Source: Pseudomonas kribbensis (GTDB taxonomy: Bacteria > Pseudomonadota > Gammaproteobacteria > Pseudomonadales > Pseudomonadaceae). Taken from it: 64,000 nt of DNA. The stretch is taken from positions 1,364,001 to 1,428,000 of the forward strand of contig NZ_CP029608.1 in assembly GCF_003352185.1 (NCBI RefSeq), written 5' to 3'. Below, in pieces: positions 19,436-32,767 of this stretch; position 1 is the stretch's first letter; every line of letters begins with the position of its first letter. Both the position numbers and the translations under genes were made by a program. The notes below the pieces were generated by a model that was given only the letters and a program-made list of their open reading frames with translations, had not been told where the DNA came from and did no database searches.

Positions 19436-20788
19436 ATGAGCGCGCTCTATATGATTGCCGGCACCCTGATCGCCCTGGGTGTGCTGGTCACCTTTCACGA
19501 ATTTGGCCACTTCTGGGTCGCGCGTCGCTGTGGCGTCAAGGTTCTGCGCTTTTCCGTGGGCTTCGGCATGCCGTTGCTGCGCTGGCATGACAAGCAGGGG
19601 ACCGAGTTTGTCGTCGCCGCCATTCCGTTGGGTGGCTACGTCAAGATGCTCGATGAGCGTGAAGGTGAAGTGCCCGCTGATCAGCTTCATTTGTCTTTCA
19701 ATCGCAAGTCCGTACGCCAGCGTATTGCTATCGTCGCTGCCGGCCCTGTCGCCAACTTCCTGCTGGCCATGGTGTTCTTCTGGGTGCTGGCCATGCTCGG
19801 CAGCGAACAGGTACGTCCGGTCATCGGTGCCGTCGAGTCCGGCAGTATCGCTGCGAAAGCCGGCCTGAATGCAGGTCAGGAAATCGTCGCGATCGACGGT
19901 GAGCCGACTTCTGGCTGGGCGGCGGTCAATCTGCAACTGGTGCGTCGCCTGGGGGAAAGCGGTTCCCTGCAGGTGCTGGTGCGTGAGCAGGGCTCTACGG
20001 CCGATTCGCCGCGTGAGCTTGCACTGGATCACTGGCTCAAAGGTGCTGATGAGCCGGATCCGATTCGCTCTCTGGGTATTCGTCCATGGCGTCCTGCGTT
20101 GCCGCCGATTCTCGCTGAGCTCGATCCGAAAGGCCCGGCCCAGGCTGCCGGTTTGAAGACCGGTGACCGTCTGCTGGCGCTGGACGGCAAGGCGCTGGAT
20201 GACTGGCAGCAAGTGGTCGACACCGTTCGTACGCGTCCTGATACCAAAATCATGCTGCACGTCGAGCGCGACGGTGCTCAAATCGACGTCCCCGTAACGC
20301 TGGCGGCGCGTGGTGAAAGCAAGTCGCCAAGTGGTTATCTGGGGGCGGGAGTGAAAGCTGTCGACTGGCCACCGGAGATGATCCGCGAGGTCAGTTATGG
20401 TCCTTTGGCCGCGATTGGCGAGGGTGCCCGTCGTACCTGGACCATGAGCGTGCTGACGCTGGATTCACTGAAGAAAATGCTGTTCGGCGAGCTCTCGGTA
20501 AAAAACTTGAGTGGACCGATAACCATTGCTAAAGTGGCGGGCGCTTCTGCCCAGTCGGGCGTTGCTGATTTCCTGAATTTCCTTGCTTATCTGAGTATTA
20601 GCCTGGGGGTTCTGAATTTGCTGCCTATTCCTGTACTGGATGGGGGGCATTTGTTGTTTTATCTGATCGAGTGGGCGCGTGGTCGTCCCTTGTCGGATCG
20701 GGTGCAAGGTTGGGGGATACAGATCGGTATCAGTTTGGTGGTCGGGGTGATGTTGCTTGCTCTGGTCAACGATCTGGGTCGACTGTAA
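19436..20788 (+). CDS. rseP: Site-2 intramembrane zinc protease RseP (MucP)
   Basis: A 450-residue inner-membrane protease that cuts the anti-sigma factor (MucA/RseA type) after a first periplasmic cut, releasing AlgU/sigma-E. HEFGH at 21-25 in the first membrane segment binds zinc; two PDZ domains occupy about residues 110-310; the LDGGH motif (PVLDGGHLLFYL) near residue 400 gives the third ligand. Ribosome site GGAGAAAG. It sits directly upstream of bamA, linking envelope stress sensing to outer-membrane assembly. Confidence 0.96.
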   Translation: MSALYMIAGTLIALGVLVTFHEFGHFWVARRCGVKVLRFSVGFGMPLLRWHDKQGTEFVVAAIPLGGYVKMLDEREGEVPADQLHLSFNRKSVRQRIAIVAAGPVANFLLAMVFFWVLAMLGSEQVRPVIGAVESGSIAAKAGLNAGQEIVAIDGEPTSGWAAVNLQLVRRLGESGSLQVLVREQGSTADSPRELALDHWLKGADEPDPIRSLGIRPWRPALPPILAELDPKGPAQAAGLKTGDRLLALDGKALDDWQQVVDTVRTRPDTKIMLHVERDGAQIDVPVTLAARGESKSPSGYLGAGVKAVDWPPEMIREVSYGPLAAIGEGARRTWTMSVLTLDSLKKMLFGELSVKNLSGPITIAKVAGASAQSGVADFLNFLAYLSISLGVLNLLPIPVLDGGHLLFYLIEWARGRPLSDRVQGWGIQIGISLVVGVMLLALVNDLGRL

Positions 20789-20862
20789 CGCTTCGCTGAA
20801 TTGCGAATCTGCCGCATTTTGCGGCAGTTTGTTTATTGCCAGTTGGAATAAGAAAGGACTTC

Positions 20863-23250
20863 ATGAAACGTCTGCTGCTAACTGCGGTTCTCACCGTATT
20901 GATGATCGCCGAAGTTCACGCCGAGTCCTTCACTATCTCTGATATTCGCGTCAATGGCCTCCAGCGGGTCTCCGCGGGTAGCGTCTTTGGTGCCTTGCCG
21001 TTGAACGTCGGCGAGCAGGCGGATGATCGTCGCCTGGTGGAATCCACTCGTGCGTTGTTCAAAACCGGTTTCTTTCAAGATATCCAGCTGGGCCGCGAAG
21101 GCAACGTTCTGGTGATCACGGTCGTTGAACGTCCATCGGTCGCGAGCATCGAGATCGAAGGCAACAAGGCGATCTCCACCGAAGACCTGATGAAGGGCCT
21201 CAAGCAATCCGGTCTGGCCGAAGGCGAGATCTTCCAGCGTGCGACCCTCGAAGGCGTGCGTAACGAACTGCAACGCCAGTACGTTGCGCAAGGTCGTTAC
21301 TCGGCTACCGTCGATACCGAAGTGGTATCGCAGCCGCGCAACCGTGTCGGCCTGAAAGTGAAGATCAACGAAGGCACCGTCGCTGCCATTCAGCACATCA
21401 ACGTGGTGGGCAACACGGTTTTCCCTGAGGAAGACCTGACCGACCTGTTCGAACTGAAGACCACCAACTGGCTGTCGTTCTTCAAGAACGATGACAAGTA
21501 CGCCCGTGAAAAGCTTTCCGGTGACCTGGAGCGTCTGCGTTCCTATTACCTGGACCGCGGCTATATCAACATGGATATCGCTTCGACCCAGGTGTCCATC
21601 ACTCCGGATAAAAAACACGTCTACATCACCGTCAACGTGAACGAAGGCGAGAAGTACACCGTTCGTGACGTCAAGCTCAGCGGTGACCTGAAAGTCCCTG
21701 AAGACCAGGTCAAGTCGCTGCTGCTGGTGCAAAAGGGCCAGGTGTTCTCGCGCAAGCTGATGACCACCACCTCGGAACTGATCACCCGTCGTCTGGGTAA
21801 CGAGGGCTACACCTTCGCCAACGTCAATGGCGTTCCGCAGCCGCACGATGATGACCACACCGTGGACATCCTGTTCGCTGTCGATCCGGGCAAGCGTGCC
21901 TATGTCAATCGCATCAACTTCCGTGGCAACACCAAGTCCGAAGACGAAGTGCTGCGCCGCGAAATGCGTCAGATGGAAGGTGGCTGGGCTTCGACTTACC
22001 TGATCGACCAGTCCAAGACTCGTCTTGAGCGTCTGGGCTTCTTCAAGGAAGTGAACGTCGAGACTCCGGCTGTTCCGGGCGTCGACGATCAGGTAGACGT
22101 GAACTATGCGGTTGAAGAGCAGGCTTCCGGTTCCATCACCGCCAGCGTCGGTTTTGCCCAGAGTGCCGGTCTGATCCTCGGTGGTTCGATCACCCAGAAC
22201 AACTTCCTCGGTACCGGTAACCGCGTCAGCGTCGGCCTGACCCGTAGCCAATACCAGAGCCGTTACAACTTCGGCTACGTTGACCCCTACTGGACCGCCG
22301 ATGGCGTGAGCCTGGGCTATAACGCGTTCTATCGCACCACCGACTACAAAGACCTCGACGTCGACGTAGCAAGCTATGCGGTAGACAGCCTGGGCGCCGG
22401 CGTGAACGTCGGTTACCCGATCAGCGAGACTTCGCGTCTGACCTTCGGCCTGTCCGCTCAACAGGACAAGATCAAGACCGGTACCTACACCGTTGACGAG
22501 ATTTTCGACTTCGTTAAGCGCGAAGGTGACCAGTACCTGAACTTCAAGGCGTCGGCCGGCTGGTCCGAGTCCACTTTGAACAAGGGCGTGTTGCCAACCC
22601 GCGGTCGTTCGCAGAGCCTGACCCTGGAAACGACGATTCCTGGCAGTGACCTGTCGTTCTACAAACTGGATTACCGTGGCCAGCTGTTCCAGCCACTGAC
22701 CGAAAACTACACCCTGCGTCTGCACACCGAGTTGGGTTATGGCGACGGTTACGGTTCGACGGACGGCTTGCCGTTCTATGAAAACTACTATGCTGGTGGT
22801 TTCAACTCGGTACGTGGTTTCAAAGACAGTACCCTGGGTCCGCGCAGTACGCCGAGCCGTGGTCAGGCGGTCACCGGTAACGCCGGTACGCTTGCCGACC
22901 CGGACCAGGATCCGCTGCCATTCGGTGGTAACGTGTTGATCCAGGGTGGTGTCGAGGTGCTGTTCCCGCTGCCGTTCGTGAAGGATCAGCGTTCGTTGCG
23001 TACATCGGTATTCTGGGACGTCGGTAACGTGTTCGACTCGACTTGCAAGTCGACCACAAACGCCGATGGTTCCAAGGCCAATACACAGTGCAACGACATC
23101 AGTCTGAGCAACATGGCCAGTTCCGTCGGTGTCGGCGTGACCTGGGTTACCGCACTGGGTCCTTTGAGCTTCGCGTTGGCCACACCGATCAAGAAACCGG
23201 ATAACGCTGAAACTCAAGTGTTCCAATTCTCCCTCGGCCAGACGTTCTAA
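20863..23250 (+). CDS. bamA: Outer membrane protein assembly factor BamA
   Basis: A 795-residue Omp85 protein that inserts beta-barrel proteins. A signal peptide of about 20 residues (start 20863, cleavage after EVHA) is followed by five POTRA domains (about 22-420) and a 16-strand barrel with the conserved VRGF motif (NSVRGFKDSTLG, about residue 650). It ends in Phe, the usual outer-membrane terminal residue. The start was placed at MKRLLL because the nine residues before it do not fit a signal sequence. A long minus-strand open frame opposite this gene is only a codon-bias shadow. Confidence 0.97.
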   Translation: MKRLLLTAVLTVLMIAEVHAESFTISDIRVNGLQRVSAGSVFGALPLNVGEQADDRRLVESTRALFKTGFFQDIQLGREGNVLVITVVERPSVASIEIEGNKAISTEDLMKGLKQSGLAEGEIFQRATLEGVRNELQRQYVAQGRYSATVDTEVVSQPRNRVGLKVKINEGTVAAIQHINVVGNTVFPEEDLTDLFELKTTNWLSFFKNDDKYAREKLSGDLERLRSYYLDRGYINMDIASTQVSITPDKKHVYITVNVNEGEKYTVRDVKLSGDLKVPEDQVKSLLLVQKGQVFSRKLMTTTSELITRRLGNEGYTFANVNGVPQPHDDDHTVDILFAVDPGKRAYVNRINFRGNTKSEDEVLRREMRQMEGGWASTYLIDQSKTRLERLGFFKEVNVETPAVPGVDDQVDVNYAVEEQASGSITASVGFAQSAGLILGGSITQNNFLGTGNRVSVGLTRSQYQSRYNFGYVDPYWTADGVSLGYNAFYRTTDYKDLDVDVASYAVDSLGAGVNVGYPISETSRLTFGLSAQQDKIKTGTYTVDEIFDFVKREGDQYLNFKASAGWSESTLNKGVLPTRGRSQSLTLETTIPGSDLSFYKLDYRGQLFQPLTENYTLRLHTELGYGDGYGSTDGLPFYENYYAGGFNSVRGFKDSTLGPRSTPSRGQAVTGNAGTLADPDQDPLPFGGNVLIQGGVEVLFPLPFVKDQRSLRTSVFWDVGNVFDSTCKSTTNADGSKANTQCNDISLSNMASSVGVGVTWVTALGPLSFALATPIKKPDNAETQVFQFSLGQTF

Positions 23251-23295
23251 GCGTCTGACCCAAGATAACGACAATGGATTTTGTAGGAGTGCATC

Positions 23296-23799
23296 GTGCG
23301 TAAGTTGACTCAATTGGTTCTCCTGGCCTCCGTACTGGTGGCAGGCCCGGCATTTGCCGACATGAAAATCGCTGTTCTGAACTATCAGATGGCTCTGCTG
23401 GAGTCCGATGCGGCCAAGAAGTACGCCGTGGATGCCGAGAAGAAGTTCGGTCCTCAACTGACCAAACTGAAGACGCTGGAAAGCAGCGCCAAGGGTATCC
23501 AGGATCGTCTGATGGCTGGCGGCGACAAGATGCAGCAGGGTGAGCGTGAGCGTCTGGAGCTGGAATTCAAGCAAAAGGCCCGCGACTTCCAGTTCCAGTC
23601 CAAGGAACTGAACGAAGCCAAGGCTGTTGCTGACCGTGAAATGCTCAAGCAGCTCAAGCCGAAACTGGATAGCGCAGTGGAAGAAGTCATCAAGAAAGGT
23701 GGTTTTGACCTGGTGTTCGAGCGTGGCGCAGTGATCGATGTCAAACCTCAGTACGACATCACGCGCCAGGTTATCGAGCGCATGAATCAGCTGAAGTAA
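23296..23799 (+). CDS. skp: Periplasmic chaperone Skp (OmpH)
   Basis: A 167-residue protein with a clear signal peptide (cleavage after about residue 21, AFA) followed by a Lys/Glu/Gln-rich helical tentacle region (about 45-125), typical of the trimeric Skp jellyfish chaperone. It holds unfolded outer-membrane proteins for BamA, encoded just upstream. Ribosome site GGAG. lpxD starts 3 bp after its stop. Confidence 0.94.
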   Translation: MRKLTQLVLLASVLVAGPAFADMKIAVLNYQMALLESDAAKKYAVDAEKKFGPQLTKLKTLESSAKGIQDRLMAGGDKMQQGERERLELEFKQKARDFQFQSKELNEAKAVADREMLKQLKPKLDSAVEEVIKKGGFDLVFERGAVIDVKPQYDITRQVIERMNQLK

Positions 23800-23802
23800 C
23801 CC

Positions 23803-24858
23803 ATGACCGTGACTATCAAACTCGGCCAGTTGGCCGAGTTCCTCGGTGCCACCCTGAGTGGCGATCCCGAGAAGCAAATTACTGGGCTAGCCACCTTGCA
23901 GGAGGCTGGCCCAGCTCAGTTGAGCTTTCTGGCAAACCCTCAATACCGCAAATACCTGGCTGGCTCGCAAGCGGCAGCATTGCTGCTCAAGGCGGCTGAT
24001 GCCGAAGGTTATGCGGGTAATGCGTTGGTGGTGCCGGATCCTTATCTGGCTTACGCACGCATTTCTCACCTGTTCGATCCGAAGCCGAAAGCTGCAGCCG
24101 GTATCCATCCGTCGGCAGTGATCGCTCCGGATGCCGTGGTCGATCCGACTGCCAGCATCGGTCCCTTTGTGGTGATCGAGGCAGGTGCACGGATCGGGGC
24201 GGGCGTGACGCTTGGCGCGCATTGCGTTGTCGGTGCCCGCAGCGAAATCGGCGAGGGCGGCTGGCTGGCTCCGCGTGTCACGCTGTATCACGATGTACGC
24301 ATCGGCAAGCGGGTGGTGATTCAGTCAGGTGCAGTGCTTGGTGGTGAGGGCTTCGGCTTTGCCAACGAGAAAGGCATCTGGCAGAAAATCGCCCAGATCG
24401 GTGGCGTGACCATCGGCGACGATGTGGAGATCGGCGTGAATACCGCCATCGACCGCGGTGCGTTGGCCGATACCGTGATCGGTAACGGTGTAAAGCTCGA
24501 CAACCAGATTCAGATCGCCCACAACGTTCAGGTCGGTGATCACACCGCCATGGCTGCGTGCGTGGGGATTTCCGGCAGCACCAAAATCGGCAAGCACTGC
24601 ATGCTCGCCGGTGGTGTCGGCCTGGTAGGGCACATCGATATTTGCGACAACGTATTCCTGACCGGGATGACCATGGTGACTCACTCGATTACCGAGCCGG
24701 GTGCCTATTCTTCCGGTACGGCCATGCAGCCGGCTGCCGAGTGGCGCAAAAGCGCGGCACGCATCCGTCAGCTCGATGACATCGCGCGACGCTTGCGACA
24801 GCTGGAAAAGCAGGCAGGGGAAGTGACCCCTGGCGGTAACGCTTCATCTGAAGGCTGA
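23803..24858 (+). CDS. lpxD: UDP-3-O-(3-hydroxyacyl)glucosamine N-acyltransferase
   Basis: A 351-residue left-handed beta-helix enzyme adding the second 3-hydroxyacyl chain (N-linked) in lipid A synthesis. The N-terminal uridine-binding domain (1-100) is followed by many hexapeptide repeats and the catalytic His region ([19 protein letters not shown], about 235-253). A C-terminal helix of about 30 residues ends the protein. Co-transcribed with skp and fabZ-lpxA-lpxB. Confidence 0.96.
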   Translation: MTVTIKLGQLAEFLGATLSGDPEKQITGLATLQEAGPAQLSFLANPQYRKYLAGSQAAALLLKAADAEGYAGNALVVPDPYLAYARISHLFDPKPKAAAGIHPSAVIAPDAVVDPTASIGPFVVIEAGARIGAGVTLGAHCVVGARSEIGEGGWLAPRVTLYHDVRIGKRVVIQSGAVLGGEGFGFANEKGIWQKIAQIGGVTIGDDVEIGVNTAIDRGALADTVIGNGVKLDNQIQIAHNVQVGDHTAMAACVGISGSTKIGKHCMLAGGVGLVGHIDICDNVFLTGMTMVTHSITEPGAYSSGTAMQPAAEWRKSAARIRQLDDIARRLRQLEKQAGEVTPGGNASSEG

Positions 24859-24964
24859 TACCATTTCCATATCAAGTGTGCACAGCCTCTGGACTGCCTC
24901 CTTGATTTGCTAGAGGAGTGCGCGTCAGTCGCGCTCCCAATCTTTACATAGGCTTCCCCCCGAA

Positions 24965-25405
24965 ATGATGGACATCAACGAGATTCGCGAATACCTGCCT
25001 CACCGTTACCCGTTCCTGCTGGTGGACCGGGTGGTGGAACTGGATACGGAAGGCAAGCGCATTCGCGCCTACAAGAATGTCAGCATCAACGAACCGTTCT
25101 TCAATGGCCACTTCCCTGCGCACCCGATCATGCCGGGCGTGTTGATCATCGAAGCGATGGCTCAGGCTGCCGGGATCCTCGGTTTCAAGATGCTGGACGT
25201 GAAGCCGGCCGATGGCACCCTCTACTATTTCGTCGGTTCCGACAAACTGCGTTTCCGTCAGCCAGTGCTGCCGGGTGACCAGTTGATCCTCGAAGCCAAG
25301 TTCATCAGCTGCAAGCGTCAGATCTGGAAGTTCGAATGCCAGGCTTCGGTCGATGGCAAGCCGGTCTGCTCCGCTGAAATCATCTGTGCGGAACGCAAGC
25401 TATGA
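24965..25405 (+). CDS. fabZ: 3-hydroxyacyl-ACP dehydratase FabZ
   Basis: A 146-residue hot-dog-fold enzyme dehydrating 3-hydroxyacyl-ACP in fatty acid elongation, competing with LpxA and LpxD for the same substrates. The active-site His49 ([13 protein letters not shown]) and Glu63 (IIEAMAQ) are present. Two adjacent ATG codons (24965 and 24968) could start it; the first gives the length usual for Pseudomonas. Its stop overlaps lpxA by 4 nt. The 106-bp gap before it contains an imperfect GC-rich hairpin near 24914-24938. Confidence 0.97.
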   Translation: MMDINEIREYLPHRYPFLLVDRVVELDTEGKRIRAYKNVSINEPFFNGHFPAHPIMPGVLIIEAMAQAAGILGFKMLDVKPADGTLYYFVGSDKLRFRQPVLPGDQLILEAKFISCKRQIWKFECQASVDGKPVCSAEIICAERKL

Positions 25406-26178
25406 GTTTGATTGACCCTCGCGCAATCATCGATCCTTCGGCCGTACTGGCCGAAGGTGTCGAGGTCGGCCCGTGGTCGATCATCGGCGCAGGTGTGGAA
25501 ATCGGCGAGGGAACAGTGATCGGGCCACACGTGATCCTCAAAGGTCCGACCCGAATCGGCAAGCACAATCGCATCTACCAGTTTTCCTCGGTAGGCGAAG
25601 ACACGCCTGATCTCAAGTACAAGGGTGAAGAAACCCGTCTGGTGATCGGTGACCATAACGTTATCCGTGAAGGCGTGACGATTCACCGTGGCACGGTTCA
25701 GGATCGTTCCGAAACCACGCTGGGTGATCACAACCTGATCATGGCTTACGCCCACATCGGTCACGACAGTGTCATCGGCAACCATTGCATCCTGGTCAAC
25801 AACACGGCATTGGCCGGGCATGTGCACGTCGAAGACTGGGCGATCCTGTCCGGCTTCACGCTGGTGCACCAGTATTGCCACATTGGCGCCCACAGCTTTT
25901 CCGGCATGGGAACGGCCATCGGCAAGGACGTCCCGGCGTTCGTCACAGTGTTCGGCAACCCGGCTGAAGCGCGCAGCATGAACTTTGAAGGCATGCGTCG
26001 TCGCGGTTTCAGCGAGGATGCGATTCACGCGCTACGCCGCGCCTACAAAACCGTTTATCGTCAGGGGCTGACTGTCGAGCAAGCGCTGGCCGAACTGGCC
26101 GAGCCTGCCGCCCAGTTCCCGGAAGTCGCGGTGTTCCGTGACTCCATCCAGTCGTCGTCTCGCGGCATCACTCGCTGA
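25402..26178 (+). CDS. lpxA: UDP-N-acetylglucosamine acyltransferase
   Basis: A 258-residue hexapeptide beta-helix trimer catalysing the first, reversible step of lipid A synthesis. The catalytic His is in the [16 protein letters not shown] region (about 115-130). The C-terminal 70 residues form the helical domain with [18 protein letters not shown]. The start overlaps fabZ (ATGA). Confidence 0.97.
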   Translation: MSLIDPRAIIDPSAVLAEGVEVGPWSIIGAGVEIGEGTVIGPHVILKGPTRIGKHNRIYQFSSVGEDTPDLKYKGEETRLVIGDHNVIREGVTIHRGTVQDRSETTLGDHNLIMAYAHIGHDSVIGNHCILVNNTALAGHVHVEDWAILSGFTLVHQYCHIGAHSFSGMGTAIGKDVPAFVTVFGNPAEARSMNFEGMRRRGFSEDAIHALRRAYKTVYRQGLTVEQALAELAEPAAQFPEVAVFRDSIQSSSRGITR

Positions 26179-26180
26179 TC

Positions 26181-27311
26181 ATGGCCAATCTGCGTATTGC
26201 GCTGGTGGCGGGTGAGGCTTCCGGCGATATTCTGGGCGCCGGCCTGATGCGTGCCCTCAAGGCACAGTATCCGGCGGTCGAGTTCATTGGCGTCGGCGGC
26301 CCCCTGATGCAGGCCGAGGGCCTGAATTCCTACTTCCCCATGGAGCGGTTGTCGGTCATGGGGCTGGTGGAAGTCCTCGGTCGGCTGCGTGAGCTGCTCA
26401 AGCGCCGCAAGGACCTGATCGCCACCCTGATCGCCCAGAAGCCGGATGTGTTCATCGGCATCGATGCGCCGGATTTCAACCTCAACATCGAACTCAAGCT
26501 GCGTCAGGCCGGGATCAAGACCGTGCACTACGTCAGCCCTTCGGTGTGGGCGTGGCGGCAGAAGCGGGTGCTGAAGATCCGCGAAGGCTGCGACCTGATG
26601 CTCACGCTGCTGCCGTTCGAAGCCAGGTTTTACGAAGAGAAGGGCGTACCGGTGCGGTTCGTCGGCCATACGCTGGCCGATACCATTCCACTGGAGGCTG
26701 ATCGCGTCGCCGCACGTGCCGAGCTGGGTCTGCCTGACTGTCCGCTGGTGGCTTTGATGCCGGGCAGCCGGGGCGGCGAAGTCAGTCGTCTGGGTGCGCT
26801 GTTTCTCGATACCGCCGAACGCCTGCGCGCCATGCGTCCGGGTTTGCGCTTCGTCATTCCATGTGCCAACCCGGAGCGTCGAGCCCAGCTTGAAGAGCTG
26901 CTGGCCGGTCGCGATTTGCCAGTGACTCTGCTCGACGGCAAGTCCCATCTGGCGCTGGCAGCGTGCAACGCGGTCCTGATTGCGTCGGGCACGGCGACCC
27001 TTGAGGCGTTGCTCTACAAGCGCCCGATGGTCGTGGCCTACCGCCTTGCGCCGCTGACGTTCTGGATTCTCAAACGCATGGTCAAGAGCCCGTACGTCTC
27101 CCTGCCGAACCTGCTGGCCCAGCGGTTGCTGGTGCCGGAATTGTTGCAGGATGATGCGACGGTCGAGGCGCTGGCCCAGACCCTGTCGCCGCTGATCGAC
27201 GGCGGTGAAGAACAGACTCGCGGCTTCGATGAAATCCACCGCACCCTGCGCCTGGACGCCTCCAATCAGGCGGCTGACGCCGTTCTGAACCTGATCGGTC
27301 AAACTCGATGA
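26181..27311 (+). CDS. lpxB: Lipid A disaccharide synthase
   Basis: A 376-residue family 19 glycosyltransferase that joins UDP-2,3-diacylglucosamine and lipid X. Features are [15 protein letters not shown] at the N-terminus, GIDAPDFN (about 93-100), [23 protein letters not shown] phosphate region (MPGSRGGEV), and [11 protein letters not shown] near residue 275 binding the nucleotide. Only 2 bp after lpxA; overlaps rnhB by 4 nt. Confidence 0.97.
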   Translation: MANLRIALVAGEASGDILGAGLMRALKAQYPAVEFIGVGGPLMQAEGLNSYFPMERLSVMGLVEVLGRLRELLKRRKDLIATLIAQKPDVFIGIDAPDFNLNIELKLRQAGIKTVHYVSPSVWAWRQKRVLKIREGCDLMLTLLPFEARFYEEKGVPVRFVGHTLADTIPLEADRVAARAELGLPDCPLVALMPGSRGGEVSRLGALFLDTAERLRAMRPGLRFVIPCANPERRAQLEELLAGRDLPVTLLDGKSHLALAACNAVLIASGTATLEALLYKRPMVVAYRLAPLTFWILKRMVKSPYVSLPNLLAQRLLVPELLQDDATVEALAQTLSPLIDGGEEQTRGFDEIHRTLRLDASNQAADAVLNLIGQTR

Positions 27312-27949
27312 GCAAGACAAGCATGCAGATGGGCCTGGATTTCACCCTGGTCGCCGAAGTCGAAGAATTGGTGGCTGGCGTAGATGAAGTCGGTCGCGGC
27401 CCGTTGTGCGGCGCGGTCGTCACGGCGGCGGTGATCCTCGATCCGAACCGGCCGATTCTTGGTCTCAACGACTCGAAGAAACTCACTGAAGCCAAGCGTG
27501 AAAAGCTCTACGACGAAATCTGCGAAAAGGCTTTGAGCTGGTGCATCGCCCGCGCCGAAGTCGAAGAAATCGACGAGCTGAACATCCTGCACGCCACCAT
27601 GCTGGCGATGCAGCGCGCCGTCGCGGGTCTGCATATCCAGCCGAAACTGGCGATGATCGACGGCAACCGCTGCCCGAAACTGCCGATGCGTTCCGAAGCG
27701 GTGGTCAAGGGCGATAGCAAGGTCCCGGCCATCGCCGCCGCATCGATTCTGGCCAAGGTCAGCCGCGACCGCGAGATGGCGGCGTTCGAGTTGATCTACC
27801 CGGGTTACGGCATCGGTGGTCATAAAGGCTATCCGACGCCCGTTCATCTGGAAGCGCTGGTGCGCCTCGGGCCGACACCGATTCACCGGCGTTCGTTTGC
27901 CCCCGTGCGGCAGGCTTACGAGGCGCTTGAAGGTCTCACGCAGGTTTAG
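27308..27949 (+). CDS. rnhB: Ribonuclease HII
   Basis: A 213-residue nuclease that cuts RNA in RNA-DNA hybrids and removes single ribonucleotides. The metal-binding acidic residues are in [12 protein letters not shown] (Asp-Glu), MIDGN and a later Asp in KVSRDREM. The ATG at 27308 overlaps lpxB; an internal ATG at 27323 (MQMGLDF) is nearer to the conserved domain and could be the true start. Confidence 0.96.
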   Translation: MSKTSMQMGLDFTLVAEVEELVAGVDEVGRGPLCGAVVTAAVILDPNRPILGLNDSKKLTEAKREKLYDEICEKALSWCIARAEVEEIDELNILHATMLAMQRAVAGLHIQPKLAMIDGNRCPKLPMRSEAVVKGDSKVPAIAAASILAKVSRDREMAAFELIYPGYGIGGHKGYPTPVHLEALVRLGPTPIHRRSFAPVRQAYEALEGLTQV

Positions 27950-27973
27950 CGGCGAGGCTGATGTTTTATTCGG

Positions 27974-27999
27974 GGCCCGGTACAATCCGGGCCTTGTTG
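27974..27999 (+). promoter_or_regulatory. Hairpin with a -10-like loop before dnaE
   Basis: GGCCCGG and CCGGGCC form a 7-bp stem whose 6-nt loop is TACAAT, followed by TTGTTGT. It could act as a weak terminator for the lpx-rnhB transcript or as a dnaE promoter -10, with a poor -35 at about 27958-27963. The two uses would exclude each other on the same DNA copy. Confidence 0.4.
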
Positions 28000-28025
28000 T
28001 CTCTATGTAACTGGACAGGATCACT

Positions 28026-31547
<3,522 letters not shown>

Positions 31548-31687
31548 CCGGCAGGTGAGACCGAACCGCCTGCCCACAACCTGAATTTTTAATCTCGACC
31601 TCAGCGCGCCTCTCCCTTAAGGTAGGGCGCGAATAGACAACCGGCCGGCCCCAAGCTCACTTGGGACACGACCCAAGACGGACGCCT

Positions 31688-32635
31688 ATGAACCCGAATT
31701 TCCTGGATTTCGAACAGCCGATCGCCGACCTGCAAGCCAAGATCGAAGAGTTGCGCTTGGTCGGTAATGACAATTCGCTGAATATCGGCGATGAGATCTC
31801 CCGCCTGCAGGACAAGAGCAAGACGCTCACCGAAGACATCTTCGGCAAGCTGACCAGCTGGCAGATCGCACGTCTGGCACGTCACCCGAAACGTCCATAC
31901 ACCCTGGACTACATCGAGCACATCTTCACCGAGTTCGACGAACTGCACGGTGACCGTCACTTCTCCGACGACGCGGCCATTGTGGGCGGCGTGGCACGTC
32001 TGGAAGACCAGCCAGTGATGGTGATCGGTCACCAGAAGGGCCGTGAAGTACGTGAAAAGGTACGCCGCAACTTCGGCATGCCGCGTCCGGAAGGCTACCG
32101 CAAGGCGTGCCGCCTGATGGAAATGGCCGAGCGTTTCAAAATGCCGATCCTGACCTTCATCGACACCCCGGGCGCCTACCCTGGCATCGACGCCGAAGAG
32201 CGCAACCAGAGCGAAGCGATCGCCTGGAACCTGCGCGTCATGGCTCGTCTGAAAACCCCGATCATCGCCACCGTGATTGGTGAAGGTGGTTCCGGCGGCG
32301 CACTGGCAATCGGTGTCTGCGACCAGCTGAACATGCTGCAGTACTCGACTTACGCGGTGATCTCGCCGGAAGGCTGCGCTTCGATTCTGTGGAAAACCGC
32401 AGAAAAGGCGCCGGATGCCGCTGAAGCAATGGGCATCACCGCCGAGCGTCTGAAAGGCCTGGGCATCGTCGACAAAGTGATCGGCGAGCCTCTGGGCGGC
32501 GCCCACCGCGATCCGGCGGCTGCAGCTGCCTCGATCCGCGCCGAGCTGAGCTCGCAACTGGCGATGCTGAAGAAGCTCGACAACGAAGCGCTGCTCAAGC
32601 GTCGTTACGATCGTCTGATGAGCTACGGTCTCTAA
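31688..32635 (+). CDS. accA: Acetyl-CoA carboxylase carboxyltransferase subunit alpha
   Basis: A 315-residue subunit that, with AccD, transfers CO2 from biotin to acetyl-CoA, giving malonyl-CoA. Conserved [33 protein letters not shown], and [11 protein letters not shown] form the crotonase-type active site and oxyanion loops. The start is ATG 31688 (MNPNFLDFE); the frame runs upstream without support. Confidence 0.98.
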   Translation: MNPNFLDFEQPIADLQAKIEELRLVGNDNSLNIGDEISRLQDKSKTLTEDIFGKLTSWQIARLARHPKRPYTLDYIEHIFTEFDELHGDRHFSDDAAIVGGVARLEDQPVMVIGHQKGREVREKVRRNFGMPRPEGYRKACRLMEMAERFKMPILTFIDTPGAYPGIDAEERNQSEAIAWNLRVMARLKTPIIATVIGEGGSGGALAIGVCDQLNMLQYSTYAVISPEGCASILWKTAEKAPDAAEAMGITAERLKGLGIVDKVIGEPLGGAHRDPAAAAASIRAELSSQLAMLKKLDNEALLKRRYDRLMSYGL

Positions 32636-32653
32636 GTCGACCGCGCAATACCC

Positions 32654-32747
32654 AATGTGGGAGCGAGCCTGCTCGCGATGAGGGGTAACATTCAACCAAT
32701 GAGTTGGCTGTTGCGCCGCTATCGCGAGCAGGCTCGCTCCCACATTT
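32654..32747. repeat. Pseudomonas REP pair (inverted)
   Basis: Two copies of the GTGGGAGCGAGCCTGCTCGC-type repetitive extragenic palindrome lie in opposite orientation (32654-32679 and 32721-32747), separated by about 41 bp, forming a long hairpin between accA and tilS. This sequence family is very common in P. fluorescens genomes and is thought to be spread by RAYT transposases. It could protect the accA mRNA 3' end or block transcription. Confidence 0.9.
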
Positions 32748-32767
32748 GATTTGTGCCAAGGAAAAAA

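Noticed and set aside
20878..23877. Long minus-strand open frame (999 codons) opposite bamA and skp
   Set aside because: It mirrors the codon pattern of bamA, has no start site support and no recognisable domain; GC-rich third positions keep the reverse frame open.
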